Notes: a model not told the origin generated them from the sequence alone. Numbered from the stretch's first letter, positions 24,801 to 34,724 are shown. The stretch is 64,000 nucleotides of DNA from Siphonodentalium dalli (GCA_032622095.1 CP136065.1:213632151-213696150), one strand, 5' to 3'. Numbers and translations: made by a program.

Positions 24801-25816
24801 AACACCAGTTCAGAATCCGCAAGCGTGTTGACAAGCAAATAAATTTTTATTTCCATAAAACTGGACTCCATACATACGCGCATTAGTTAGGCGGCTATTC
24901 CTATCACTCATATTGAGGGATTAATATTTCGATCTAATTTTCAATCTTTGCAATATTTATTGATTTTCCTCCAAATCGTACTCTGAGTTTAGTACATCAC
25001 GGTGTCTTTGTAAGTTAAACTTAAGACACAAATTTCATGTCACAAAAAGAACATCGTGTCATTCAATTTGAACACATCCTATTCTTGCGATTGATGCTTG
25101 TGAGACCATGCAAATTCATCAGTTGTTGATACAGAAGTCGCATCGTTGCCATCTGAATAGGCCTTTAGAAATTAGTGACTTGATTGTGAGGCTATTGTTT
25201 CTATACATATGTAATATGACAACTTGTAAAAAGAAGTAATATATTCTCTGTTTTGAGATATACAACTGACCAATTCACCTGAAAGTTTGAAATTATTTTG
25301 GTTCTTATAACTCAACCAGTTGTGAATATTCACTGTATGAAGCTAATTTCTCAGAATTTGAGACTGGAAACAATTTACAATGCTAATTTTTGGTATGATT
25401 TGTATTTCAGTGGAACGAAGATGACCAGAACACTTGGTAAAAGTAATAATGTTCAAGAAACAGATATATTCCATCGTGCTGAGTTGAGGGGCATATTATA
25501 TTCAGGAATTGGGTATGGAAAGGCAAAGGCAACCTGTTCAAGCTGTGTCCAGTTCAGAGATGGTGGTGATGTTGAATTGGGGAGGATCGTACATTTTTTG
25601 AAGAAGAAAGGCGACATCTTTGTCTCGATTGAAAAAGCGAAAACTCACCTCATGTTTGGCACACTTAAACTATGTAAACATATTCACAAAGTTATTTATT
25701 TTGAAAAAAATCCCATCATTATTCCTTTGGTCCATATCATGAAAAAATGTCACTATATATCTGTCAAGAAATCATTGTATATATCAGAACCATCTAATAT
25801 CTTGGAACATTCTTGA
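9655..25816 (+). CDS. Multi-exon TNP2-like (EnSpm/CACTA-type) transposase-domain gene
   Basis: Thirteen exons join in phase without a stop: 9655-9851, 10672-10952, 11532-11784, 12715-12858, 13644-13728, 14997-15109, 16627-16889, 17495-17665, 18783-18876, 19749-19946, 20990-21147, 23419-23531 and 25411-25816. From the ATG at 9674 they encode about 818 residues; the first exon begins after an acceptor in mid-codon, so a 5' exon may be missing. Order: Ser/Asp-rich acidic N-terminus (1-130), a CxxC...CxC zinc-ribbon-like cluster (Cys199, 202, 212, 214), then a TNP2-like core with 'DGVALF' (Asp286), 'NMKQFNGKFGCLMC' (Cys393, Cys396), 'VDWMHCVHLG' (Asp464, His467) and 'FESMNAELKH' (Glu627). Asp286, Asp464 and Glu627 are in the places expected for a DDE-type triad; that assignment is inferred. 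No CACTA-type terminal repeats are visible. Introns hold many inserted repeats while the frame is intact, which suggests a host gene. Function unknown. Confidence 0.85.
10672..10952 (+). CDS. TNP2-like gene, exon 2
   Basis: Bounded by 'ttttcag' and GTAATG. It encodes a Ser/Asp/Glu-rich, probably disordered segment ('SSDVSETTDSSETSDPSDD') and then a more hydrophobic helix-like stretch ('FFTSVYLFAAKH'). It ends on a complete codon. Confidence 0.82.
11532..11784 (+). CDS. TNP2-like gene, exon 3 (zinc-ribbon-like)
   Basis: Bounded by 'cttgcag' and GTATGT. It carries 'YCSVCLKEV...MCSC', a four-cysteine cluster probably binding zinc. It leaves one base for the next exon. Confidence 0.85.
12045..12115 (+). 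repeat. Fragment of the 3901-5083 element end
   Basis: The intron sequence 'gctatacttaaagtaatt', followed by 'cgaccaccc' and 'ggtatcacc', matches the outer arm of the foldback-type element at 3901, in the same orientation. It is a solo, truncated end. Confidence 0.6.
12125..12470. repeat. Dispersed repeat, 'catggccgccagc' family, intronic
   Basis: The wording 'gagtaattttggggtcattcgg', 'gccatcttagattttac', 'gcatgactaaattctttgac' and 'ctacagtgtcattgacac' is shared with 13780-14520, 21665-22250, 23800-24120 and 36300-36430. It is a diverged multi-unit dispersed repeat. Confidence 0.7.
12715..12858 (+). CDS. TNP2-like gene, exon 4
   Basis: Bounded by 'tttcag' and GTATGA. It encodes 'DDHFYNMVTQQ' to 'IHISFTMNT'. 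The last part is the beta strand that leads into the first acidic motif of the transposase core. Confidence 0.83.
13644..13728 (+). CDS. TNP2-like gene, exon 5 (first acidic motif)
   Basis: Bounded by 'ttacag' and GTTTGT. It encodes 'DGVALFSSSKSGSLWPVYLA', a strong match in wording to the TNP2 motif DGxxLF..S....LWP, followed by 'INELP'. It ends with two bases of an Arg codon. Confidence 0.88.
13780..14520. repeat. Dispersed repeat, 'catggccgccagc' family, tandem units in intron 5
   Basis: Four to five diverged units of roughly 140-175 bp. Each contains 'acatggccgccagc', then 'atcttagattttac' and 'tttgcatgactaaat', then 'ggtctgatcatcatgaaatt' and 'gatgggaacgagt'. It ends in 'gagctacagtgtcattgaca'. 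Confidence 0.78.
14997..15109 (+). CDS. TNP2-like gene, exon 6
   Basis: Bounded by 'ttccag' and GTTAAA. It begins 'RFSKKYIMACQLHC' and continues 'KPNMLVYLSKMMKKL', corresponding to the R(Y/F)SKK...KP.M segment of TNP2 proteins. The donor is weaker than the others, but phase with exon 7 is exact. Confidence 0.82.
15440..16440. mobile_element. 1-kb element with inverted GGTGCCGAAAC subrepeat ends, intron 6
   Basis: The left end (about 15440-15575) repeats 'tttcggcacctggac' in several variants. The right end (about 16328-16440) repeats the reverse complement 'gtgccgaaacgtcca'. The ~750-bp interior shows no coding frame. Terminal inverted clusters of short subrepeats suggest a non-autonomous DNA element, but exact ends and a target duplication were not identified. 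Confidence 0.68.
16627..16889 (+). CDS. TNP2-like gene, exon 7 (CxxC motif)
   Basis: Bounded by 'ttttag' and GTATGT at 16890. It encodes 'LPARALVTNMKQFNGKFGC' and then 'LMC', the conserved F(N/K)G..GC..C signature, followed by 'RTHENFMADLKA'. It ends on a complete codon. Confidence 0.9.
17495..17665 (+). CDS. TNP2-like gene, exon 8 (second acidic motif)
   Basis: Bounded by 'tttcag' and GTAAGA. It encodes 'VNGVRGASAMLWLPYVDM' and 'FPVDWMHCVHLGVVKYML', the GVKG.S.L...D.....D.MH...LGV signature of TNP2. Confidence 0.92.
18783..18876 (+). CDS. TNP2-like gene, exon 9
   Basis: Bounded by 'ttttcag' and GTATGC. It encodes 'IEAVDARYLKIKVPDFVARS', 'PRTI' and 'CKHWK', matching the ID.R...I..P....R.PR......WKA segment of the family. 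Confidence 0.88.
19037..19477. mobile_element. TTAA-flanked MITE, family A(A/G)GCACGGGCGG, copy 2, intron 9
   Basis: A 441-bp element between TTAA at 19033-19036 and 19478-19481. Its ends are AGGCACGGGCGGCGTT and, inverted, AGATATGGGCGGCGTT. It is colinear with the copy at 6413-6872, including 'tctgtttacataaca', 'gatataaacgctcttta' and 'aagaacaaagtctgtctata'. It is non-coding. Confidence 0.88.
19749..19946 (+). CDS. TNP2-like gene, exon 10
   Basis: Bounded by 'ttccag' and GTAGGT. It encodes 'ATECREWLLHYSVPCLSGLM' and 'AQKLLDVFCKRFPAMY', the helical WR.FLL.Y..PVL segment. It leaves one base, completed as Gly by exon 11. A shifted donor four bases on (GTATCA) would break the phase. Confidence 0.88.
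19985..20640. repeat. Tandem ~170-bp diverged units ('ttccggatgataacttt'), intron 10
   Basis: Four diverged units begin near 20038, 20200, 20365 and 20528. Each has 'ccggatgataacttta', then 'caggt.a.gttcgaa', then 'agttatgcccctttt'. Similar wording recurs in a second array at 58380-59850. Confidence 0.75.
20990..21147 (+). CDS. TNP2-like gene, exon 11 (third acidic motif)
   Basis: Bounded by 'tttcag' and GTATGT. It encodes 'MNLHLLRHIPDFVKMYGPLF', then 'FESMNAELKHLVHGS', the N.H...HL.....GPL....AF.FES.NG signature that supplies the third acidic residue. Confidence 0.92.
21665..22250. repeat. Dispersed repeat with 18-base G tract, intron 11
   Basis: It opens 'ttaggctagctcaactt' and 'aagtttgagctgttgccatgg', and later has 'acatggcagtcatcttgga', 'gcatgactaattcctttgac' and 'tgagctaaagtgtcattgac'. 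It belongs to the same broad family as 23800-24120. A G run lies at 21948-21965. Confidence 0.7.
22604..23201. mobile_element. TTAA-flanked MITE, family AGGGGTACTGTA, copy 2, intron 11
   Basis: A 598-bp element between TTAA at 22600-22603 and 23202-23205, with inverted ends AGGGGTACTGTA. It is the reverse-orientation relative of 582-1132. It sits just before exon 12 and does not disturb the splice sites. Confidence 0.87.
23419..23531 (+). CDS. TNP2-like gene, exon 12
   Basis: Bounded by 'tttcag' and GTAAGG. It encodes 'ISFAVTMNRMVPSLLKDF' to 'LSYQCGR', a helical post-core segment. Confidence 0.82.
23800..24120. repeat. Dispersed repeat, 'catggccgccagc' family, intron 12
   Basis: It contains 'tagctcaactttactttg', 'gagctattgccatgg', 'acaggtcgtacctttgg', 'gatgggaacgagtcat' and 'gtcattgacactttcat', in the order seen in the other copies. 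Confidence 0.7.
25411..25816 (+). CDS. TNP2-like gene, terminal exon
   Basis: It follows 'tatttcag' and joins exon 12 in phase (Ser codon split). It encodes 135 residues, including 'CSSCVQF' and 'KKKGDIFVSIEKA', and ends at a stop at 25814-25816. The open frame continues about 110 bp upstream of the acceptor, but that part is intronic. An AATAAA at 26431 is the nearest obvious downstream polyadenylation hexamer and is far away. Confidence 0.8.
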
Positions 25817-25929
25817 GGTATTATACCCACAGGTATTTGGCACAATAGACCTCACAAACACAAGGACATATATATAAGACAAGGTAACTCTATCAGATGA
25901 CCCAAATTACCACTTGTCAAGCTGTGACT

Positions 25930-27985
25930 AATTTTTTTGTAAATCGGCATATCACCCGACTCGATCAGTTGATTGTATCAAAATTTACAGGCATCCGAGC
26001 CGACTAATTTTGGCCAATATTCCTGGATGGAAATTTACTGGACATACCGGCAGACACTGACTGAAACAATTTCCAATCAGATCATAGAGTACAGCCAGTT
26101 TTTGTCGGTGACATTCGTCGAGACTTACATTTGATCAATTTCTGGTAAATTTGTGTTCATTTCAACTCATAAAAGAATCTGCTCTTGCACTCATGACTGA
26201 GATATATAGTTAAATAGCTTTCATGAAAGTGGGAAACATAATTTTTCTTCCATTTTGGCGACCTTGGGACAAATTACGCTTCTTTCTTGGGAGCTATCTA
26301 ACTACATAGTGCCATAAGAACATCTTTAATGTGTTGAAATAATCAAAATCTACATGAAAAATAAGTCTTGATGAGTATGACCAATGAAAAATGGCTGTCC
26401 CCTCAGAAAATTCCTTTAGTCGGTGTGCCCAATAAATGTCTGACCAGAAAATTTGACCAAAATTTGCTATTCCAATGCCTGTAACTTTTGATATAATCTG
26501 ATCATGTTAGGTGATGTGCAAAACTGAACCATAACTCTTCTTGAACAAAACAGGCATTACAGTGTGAATAACATGAAATATATATTTTAGCCACAGCTTG
26601 ATAATGACAGGTGGTGGAAATTTGGGTCATCTATTAGATAGATAAATAGCTAATAGATTGATAAATGGATGTCCCCTCAGAAAATTCCTTTGGTCGGTGT
26701 GTCCAGTTAATGTCCGACTAGAAAATTTGGCCCAAATTTTGCTTCATTCGTTTCAACACATAACAGATGTTCCGAGCTTTTTTTTCAAACATTTTATTCC
26801 AACATTTTGCAGTCAATTCATTGGAATCTTAGCACAGATATTTGGTACCATGGGTACCTGTGCACCTGCAATAATGAGGTCTGCTCGATTTTTATTTATG
26901 TGGAGTTATTCCCCTTTTTCTACTTAGAAAATATTCTCAAAATGCACAATTTTGTCTGAGCTTTATTCCTACATAAATATATATATATAAATGTGTGTTT
27001 GGGGTGATGAGGATATATATGGGAGAAGTACTTTTGATTATACACCCCCCCCTGTAACAAGTTATGGGGGTCAATATGTTTCAACATGTCCGTTAGACCC
27101 AAGTTATCTTGGCACACATCAGCTTGTGATATTGGTTGAGTTGATGCAGTTTTTGGATCAAATCTCCTCCCGTTACTCCCACCCAGACTCTCCTCCCGTT
27201 ACTCCCACCCAGACTCTTGGGTTGGTGGGAGTTATCTTGCTTGTATGTTTTTGTATTCGATCAAATGGAAGATTTACGTATATGAATATAGAGGACAGCC
27301 TTTCACAAACACGCATGGTGATATCAGACGCCATCAGAATGTGAAAGCAACAACAAGATTTATAAGCAAACAAAGCCTTGCTTCAGATTATTCTTATTTG
27401 TCATGCTATCAGAAAATGCATTTGCACAACATATTAAATAATGATATCTTCATTTTGCCTTTTTCTTTCACGGTATAATCGTATATGATATATCATTTTG
27501 AAGATTCATCGCGGACATGTGAGATGTTTAATCAGTCAGAGGTTCACGTGAATGCCTGCACTCCACATATACATGTTGTAAGTCTTTTGAATATCAGTCC
27601 ATTATAGATTAGCAAATTTCGTGATGGGACCTGGTCCAAAAACCGCATCATCCCAAACAATATCCCAAGTTGTTGTGGCCCAAAAAGACTTTGTATACTT
27701 GTCTGTCCATCTCGATCAACTCAACTTTTTCCTGATCTTTTATTCCAACATTTTTCGGTCAAATTATTTAAAACTTAGCACAGATAGTTGGTACCATATG
27801 ATCCTGTGCGCATTCGAAAGTGAGGTTTTTTCAATCGTTTTGCGGAGTTATCTTTTTTTTACTTACAGAATTTTCGCAACATGCAGATTACATTTTTTGG
27901 TAAATTGTTTAAAAACATTGCACATAGGCTGAGTGGGCCATTTTTATTGAAGTTTTTCTCTACTGCTGGGGGGGGGGGGGGGTAT
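25930..27985. repeat. 3' flank with diverged repeat units
   Basis: No gene is seen. A ~70-bp direct repeat ('cctcagaaaattcctttagt' ... 'aaaatttgctt') occurs at 26399 and 26675. A second pair ('gaatcttagcacagat', 'tggtacca', 'gagttat', 'ctacttagaaaat') occurs at about 26810-26940 and 27740-27880. A 26-bp motif is doubled at 27163-27215. A 15-base G run lies at 27968-27982. Confidence 0.6.
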
Positions 27986-29847
27986 CATTCGTGGGGCAGC
28001 CCACCTCTAGTTAAAATCTAGTTCTTTGCATATCATCATTACTTCTATAAACAGAAGAGTATACAGTTGACTTGTGTTGAGAGTTTAACATTACTTTTTG
28101 TTTGTCTCTTATAAGGCTACATTGAAATCCACATGCTCAAGTTGTATTGGGCCAACACAAATTCTAGTCTTTAACATATCCAAAACAACTGACAGACCCC
28201 CTATGTAAAATTCAAATAGAAATCTTGCTCCTGGAAACAGTGCGCTGTCTGGGAATACAACAATTCATGTATAATCGATTGTTATGAACATACAGTACCT
28301 TTAGTAAAAGTTAACTTAACAGTATTTTGATAAGCCTATATATTAGTTATTGACTAAAAGACAATATCAAATCAATGTATACTTAAATCACAATAAATTA
28401 GGGTAGTTGTAGTATCATGGTAGTCAGACCATAATTCAGACTTATCCAACTTAAGGATGTGTAATAAATACAGAAAACAACTTGTATAATAATCTACAAT
28501 CTATTAACAAAACCGTTGCGGGCAGTGAATAGTCACTCAAGCTACACTATATCTTCGTTTACGGAGGAAATAAAGTTATATATATTCTCGGAATAATATT
28601 TACATTGACAGTTTTGTAGCTCTCAACCAAACATGCTTTAGTGATATGAAACACTCTGGTATGGTGATCAAATTGAAATGGAGAATAATCGTGCTCAACA
28701 TGAGGTATCATTTTTACTAATGTCAATCCAAATTAACAACACACAACTCCATTGTTATATATTTTACTTAAATGCAATGATGCTAGATTGCAAAATCGTT
28801 TACGTTAGTGTATTGCTGATTGTTGTGTCCCGAATTGAGATGGAGTGGAATGGTCGATTTCTATCGAATTTTGATGTTAGTAGAATGCTTCATTTCCCAG
28901 GTTGGCATAGAGCAACTAACTTTAAGTAAATTGCACTCGAACAAGTCCATAATATGTCTTTAACCAAAAATCTATGATATTTGAATTTAGAGTTCTAGTT
29001 TGCATGTAGTATCGTGTTCTCAACATTTTTGTTTTGAACAGCACAAATTGAAAACAATTATTTTAAATTAGATTGTTTATGCGTATTTATCTGAGAGAAC
29101 GAATTGAGTATTTTCAGTAAAGTGCATCATAATCTGTTGCACAGAGTTGCCAAGTCTATTCTTTGCCTTTTCATAGGAACAATGGCTGTGTTATTTTTTT
29201 TTTGTTCCAGTCACTGTTTGTTTAATTTGTCTTATATTCATTGCTTACATATATTGTAAATTATATACAATAAATTATGTGGAAATTTGAAATGACTTCT
29301 TCGTTCTGATAATTAAAGAGGGGCTGCATGTACATTATATCCTGGTATTGAGGTGGCCATCTCCTATTATAATATTTTGCACTCATTTCTGGCCCAAATT
29401 AATTTATTATGTTGATTATAATAGGAGATTATCCCATTCATGTGTGGATTTAGTATTAAATCCCAATAAGAGTGATGAAAATCAGTAAATGATGGCATTT
29501 GCTTGAAAATGTTATCCAGAAATAAACTGAATGAAACAATAACTATTTTAAAATCCAGTATGGCTTCATTAAATATTGTGTTGGTACATCTAGTGGTCAA
29601 AGTAGACCTCTCCATTCCACAAGATCTGTAGTAATATTATTTACTGTTGGTATTCCTTCCCTGAGATCAGCTTGTTTTACTACTGGTCATACTTGAAATT
29701 AACCCTGCTAAAGCAAGATTAAGTAGTTATTCCATATGAAATGTTCAGATAATATATAAATGTTAAACAAACTGCTCTTAAACTTTAAACATTTCCATCA
29801 ATAAATATATAGTGCCCATTCTGCACTGTTTTATGTCATCTGCTTTT
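27986..29847. other. No gene recognised
   Basis: AT-rich stretch with only short, overlapping open frames. Nothing could be tied to a family or a splice pattern. Confidence 0.5.
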
Positions 29848-30385
29848 TAGCTCACCTGACACGAAGTCTCCGGTGGAGCTATAGTCATCACTCCGTCGTC
29901 CGTCCATCCGTCCGTCCGTCAACAATTCTTTGAACATCTCCTCTGAAACCATCATACCGAATTGGTTCATATTTGGTGTGGATGTTCCCTAGGTGACTCT
30001 CATTCAGATTTGTTCAAATGAGGTCACTGGGTCAAATAGTTGCGAAGCCAGGGCCATAACTCTATTCCTCCATAGTAATGCTTAGAACAACTTCTTTTAC
30101 TGAACTATAAGGCTGTATGGATTCATATTTGGTGTGGATGTTTCCTAGTTGTCTCAAATTCATATTTGTTAAAATGAGGTCACCAGGTTGATTAGTTGAG
30201 AAACCAGAGCCATAACTCTATTCCTCCATAGTAATTCTTAAAATGACTTCTTCTTTTGAACCATTTGACCGATTTAGCTTACATTTGGTATGGAGAGTCC
30301 TTGTGTGACTGGGGTTCAGATTTGTTCAAATGGGGTCACTGGGTCAAATAGGGGCAGAGCCAGGGCCCAGGGACATAACTCAGCA
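29848..30385. repeat. Dispersed repeat, 'tccgtccgtcaacaattctt' family, copy 1
   Basis: A head ('tagctcacctgacacgaagt', 'ctccggtggagctatag', 'cgtccgtccatccgtccg') is followed by three diverged ~150-165-bp units. Each unit has 'catatttggtgtggatg', 'agatttgttcaaatgaggtc' and 'ccataactctattcctcc'. The same family is at 31547-32120 and 33838-34440. Confidence 0.8.
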
Positions 30386-31546
30386 AGGTTCACACCATTA
30401 AAAGCCTTACACTTTAGTTATATGACATGCCAGGAGCTGACCAGCCTTAATTCTCACAGTGCTAACAGCTGTGTGTCCAGTCATTATAAAGTAATTAACT
30501 TTTATCTCAATATCCACATTTATCAGGCTGGGAGAGAATGAGGTGTGTGAATGAAATTTAATCCTATGTGTTTACAGCAATCTCAAATACAACTCTAACT
30601 GTTTACACATTTTATAATAGTATTAGTATTAACCATTTCATTACCAGAGCTATGCTGGTACAGCAAAAAGACCCTGCACCAGTATATTCTCCTATATATA
30701 AGAGAATATACTGGGGATCAAGGAAATATTGTTAGGCCAATTTTGTCAGACATCCAAATAAATCAGACATGTCCTGTTCTCGCAGGGATGTCCCCACATA
30801 TGTTTGGGGAGGGGGCAAATTTCTCAGATTTGTTCATTGAGATGTAATTTTTTTTCCAAAACCAATTACGTATACTAAAATAAAATGAATATAAAATAAT
30901 AGACCATTGATCAAGAGAAATGAGCTCCTAGTTTTAATATTTGTCCAATATTTATTATTTTATAACAAGGTACTAGTATCATGCCAGTGCATTGTCTTAT
31001 ATATATGTGAGTGTCCTATAGGTAGCCTCACCTAAGAGAATGCACTGGCTCTCAAGGTTAAGGAAATATTGTTAGGCAAATGTAGACAAGCATCCAAATA
31101 AATCACAGATGTCCTATTCTTGCAGGGATGTCCCCATGGGTTGAGGGGGTGGAATTGGCAGATTTGTTAAATGAGATGTAATTTGTTTTCTCAAAATTAA
31201 TTATTTAGACTAAAATGAATATAAAATAGTAAACTACTTATTTTTTTAACCCCCCAGATTACATTATATAAAATATATGCAATAGTATATACCATTTGAA
31301 AGAGGAAGCTCCAAAACATTGTATTATCAACTTTTCCAGTATAATAAACTGTGGACATGTTGTTTTTATTGAGTTGCCAAAGAGTTTTGTCATCTTGATT
31401 GCAGTAAAAAGCAAAATTATTTTCAATGCAGGGGGAATAACTCTATATATTAAAGATGGAGTTCTTCCCCTTCCATTGAACAGTTTGAATTCTGTTGCAT
31501 TCTGGGATCCAAAGGGGGGGGTCATTCTATAATTTCAGTAGTTTTT
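30386..31546. other. No gene; two decayed hairpins
   Basis: No coding exon. Two decayed hairpins ('tatattctcctatatataag' at about 30680 and 'gcattgtcttatatatatg' at about 30990), each followed by 'aaggaaatattgttaggc' and 'gcagggatgtcccca', resemble the hairpin module of 37.6-41.5 kb. They lie about 330 bp apart, as tandem copies. Confidence 0.55.
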
Positions 31547-32120
31547 GGCTCATCTGAGACGAAGTCTCCAGTGGAGCTATAGTCATCACTCCTCGTCCGT
31601 CCGTCAACAATTCTTTAAACTTCTCCTCTGGAACCATATGACCGTATGGGTTCATATTTGGTGTGGATATTGCCTTGGTGACTCACATTCAGATTTGTTC
31701 AAATGAGGTCACTGGGTCAAATGTGGGCAGGGACATAACTCCAAAAAATATTAAACATTGCAAGTGAAGTCTGACATTTTATAAACATTTCGTGGAGATC
31801 TGCTAGAGGTCATTAATTCCCAATTACAACATCATCTATTACCTTGGGTGACAGATTTGTGAAAATGGTATTACAAAGTCGAATAAGGGCATTGCCAGAG
31901 ACATAACTATTTCACAACATATTAATTCTTAAAATATGTATGGAAGAGCCAAGAACTTGTTGGCTTATTTAGCATGGAATGTTCTTGTTTGACTGCAATA
32001 CAGATATTTTTAATGGGGTAACCTGGAAAAATAGGGGCCAAGCAACAGACAGTTTCCTTCTTAATATGCTTTCTTCACAAGGACTATCAGGTCTATTTTT
32101 TTATAAAAATGCGCTTGTGA
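31547..32120. repeat. Dispersed repeat, 'tccgtccgtcaacaattctt' family, copy 2
   Basis: It has the same head as 29848 ('gacgaagtctccagtggagc', 'tagtcatcactcc') and the same unit wording, but is more decayed toward its right end. Confidence 0.75.
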
Positions 32121-33054
32121 GATTGGAAATTTCCAACAATTGGGAAAGTTTGAGATGTCAATTGTGTAATTCCAACCTAAGACTTGGGAGATCAGTAGTG
32201 TACAGTTGGTAATTTGGCCACATATCCTGTTTAGATCTACTTCTTTTAAAGTGATTATGAAAAGTTCCAACTATTGTGGTCTCCAGAGTCCCAGTCTTAT
32301 CAGTCTTTGCAGTCTGGTGAGCGACCCCACAGTCATTGACTGTCTTGTATCATAACGTCCCTCCAAATGGATATTTTTTTAGAGAAACAATATTGTTGGA
32401 AGAACCTTGATGGTATAACATCTGCTAAAATAGGCTTTGTGGAAATGAAAATTCCAAGAATAATGGAAATCATGTTGGCTATAATTATACTCATAAATTA
32501 GTTCAATGCTAAGGTGAGTTCGACGTGTATCTGATTCACATATTGGGCACAGTACGTTTTTGGAATAAAAGGCCACATTTGACAACATATCTTAAGATGT
32601 CTTCCAAAATGGCCCCTGGCTCGTTCCAGATTTATAGACCGGCTACTGGGATACATTGTAGCAGGTGAAATATTTGACCAGTCCCTGGCGCACTATTGTC
32701 CACACTATAATAAAGACATAATAATGCGGTATATATAGTCCGGAGATCAAGCAGTCAAATGAAACGAAACATTCTGATTTGGATGCATATATTCAGTTCC
32801 CACTTGTGAACGCACATTTTCACGTGGCATAGACAACGAAACTCCTGCATAGGTAACTATAATCATGAATAAATGAAACTAACAGGCTTAATTACCATGT
32901 TGTACAGTATTCAGTTTTGGAAATCCTATATGAATATTTTCTCTTGGAATTTTGGGGTTGTTTATATATATTGAGGTTCGATGCTGTTTGGTTTCCAGGT
33001 CTCTTCAAATAGCGGGATATATATGGGAAAAGGTCCGGACTGGGATCCCGTTTA
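32121..33054. other. No gene recognised
   Basis: No supported exon. Weak echoes of the preceding repeat ('gaaattccaagaataatgg', 'cattgactgtcttgtatca') continue to about 32650. Confidence 0.45.
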
Positions 33055-33262
33055 TATCCCATCGGAATCCCAATCGGGATAAATTATTCCGATCGGAATC
33101 CCAATCGGGATAAATTATTCCGATCGGAATCCCAATCGGGATAAATTATCCCGATCGGAATCCCAATCGGGATAAATTATCCCGATCGGGATCCCGGGCT
33201 ATGAGCGGGATCCCATCGGGATCCCGAGCTATTGGCGGGATCCCAGCGGGATCCCGATGGGA
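33055..33262. repeat. 31-bp satellite (four units) and GGGATCCC-rich tail
   Basis: Four consecutive 31-bp units start at 33061, 33092, 33123 and 33154. Each reads 'atcggaatcccaatcgggat' followed by 'aaattattccg' or 'aaattatcccg'. A degenerate tail to about 33262 is rich in palindromic GGGATCCC and ATCGGGATCC words. The units are largely self-complementary, so the array could form cruciform-like structures. Confidence 0.88.
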
Positions 33263-33420
33263 TCCCAATGATATTTTCTAAGGGGAAGAAAACTGTACTC
33301 GATGAAAAAGATGGCATAGTGGACCCCTACGATTTATCATACGACGCTCAATCGAGGAAACTGGTTGTGAGCTCCCGTTCACCATCAGAGAACATTATTG
33401 TGTTTGTAGGCGATCCATAA
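33263..33420 (+). pseudogene. NHL-repeat-like C-terminal fragment
   Basis: The open frame ends at 33420 with about 52 residues containing 'GIVDPYDLSYDAQSRKLVVS' and 'ENIIVFVGDP'. This resembles the last blade of NHL/TRIM-type beta-propeller proteins (DP.GLSYD...R.L.V.S.....I.VF). Upstream the frame runs into the GGGATCCC satellite, and no further propeller blades, B-box or RING are present. It is either a terminal exon whose upstream exons I cannot find or a displaced fragment cut by the satellite; I favour the fragment. Confidence 0.4.
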
Positions 33421-33837
33421 CTACTTGAATGACTGATGATTGTCTATATTTTCTGGGATAATCATCAGGACAATATTAGTCAACAGTGTGTAAGATCTCT
33501 GAGCCATATAAATTGATTATCTTCTATTTTAAAATGCAACAGAACTTCGGGTACATGTTTGGCAGAACCGATTTCTTCTGTAAGGATTCCAGAGAAAATT
33601 ACACATGATTGATAATTTATAATTTTCACAAATCGTGCATTTATAATGTTTACGTGGATGAACTCAGTTATAGATATGTCAATTTCAACACCATATCTAC
33701 ATAATGCTATCACAAATGGTATGTTCACATCGGCCAGCAAGAACATGTATGTCAGAAAGTGTCAGGCACCACTGTAACCTGCAATGGTATTGCTGCAAAG
33801 ATTATACCGTTGCCGGATTAACGATGAATGGTTGTGG
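33421..33837. other. No gene recognised
   Basis: AT-rich flank between the NHL-like fragment and the next dispersed repeat. Only a short minus-strand open frame without recognisable domain is present. Confidence 0.45.
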
Positions 33838-34440
33838 GTGTTCACAAAGGCATTTGTTCAAATAGGGTCAGCGGGTTAAATAGGTACGAGACCAGGGGCA
33901 TACCTGATCCCTCTTTAGTAAGTATTGAAACGTCTTTGGAAGAACCATGAGGTATATTTAGCTTACATCTAACATGGAGGGTCCTCCGGTGACTGGCATT
34001 CAGGCTTTTATAAAATATGGTCACCAGGTCGAAAACTGGCGAGGCCATGCATTCCCTGAATAATAATTCTTAAAACTTCTTCTTCACAAGAACCATCTTA
34101 TATAGCTGAAATTTAATATGGAGAGGGGTCTTTGGTGACTGGGATTCATATTTGTTCAAATATGGTCACCATGTCAAATAGGTGCGAGGCCAGTGACATA
34201 ACTCAGTTCCTCGCTCCATAGTAAATGTTAAAACATCTTATACCCCTATTTCCCTCCATAGTAATTCTTAAAAAAGTTTTCTTCGCAGGAACCATTTGGC
34301 CAATTTAGCTTATATTTGGTATGGGGGATCATATGGTGAAGGAATTCATATTTGTTAAATTGGACCACCAAGTCAAATAGGGGCTGATCCAGTGGCATAA
34401 CTAGTTCATAGTAACCCTTAATATGCATTCTTCGCAAGAG
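33838..34440. repeat. Dispersed repeat, 'tccgtccgtcaacaattctt' family, copy 3 (units only)
   Basis: Four decayed ~150-bp units with 'atttgttcaaatagggtc', 'gaggccagtgacataactc', 'ccatagtaattcttaaaa' and 'ggaaccatttggccaattta'. The head with the Tccg run is absent. Confidence 0.72.
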
Positions 34441-34496
34441 GTCTGCTTAGCTTATATTTAATACTAACTTTGGTTAATAATGAGTAAATTATTAGT

Positions 34497-34720
34497 GCCC
34501 CGATAAACACCACATATTGCAGGGTAGTGGATGTTTTTTATTTTATGTCCTAAAAATTGTAAGAAACATTTATTTAAAAAAAATTATAAAAAATTGTTAG
34601 GCCAATGCATTCTCTTATATATGCGAGGCGACCTATGGTCGACTCGCATATATAAGAGAATGCATTGGAACAGGGTAAAAAAAATCCCGACTTACGACTG
34701 GATTTGATATGGCGGGTCAC
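34497..34720. mobile_element. Half copy of the GTGACCCGCC hairpin element
   Basis: It matches one half of the element at 37564-38020: an A/T tract with 'gtcctaaaaattgtaag', 'aaaattgttaggccaatgca', the hairpin (about 34604-34668), 'cgacttacgactggatttga' and the end 'tatggcgggtcac' at 34720. The opposite half is missing. It may be a solo end or the product of a deletion between arms. Confidence 0.7.
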
Positions 34721-34724
34721 ATGT

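Noticed and set aside
25298-25410. Upstream part of the open frame of the last TNP2-like exon
   Set aside because: It precedes a strong acceptor, and the joined protein is in phase only from 25411.
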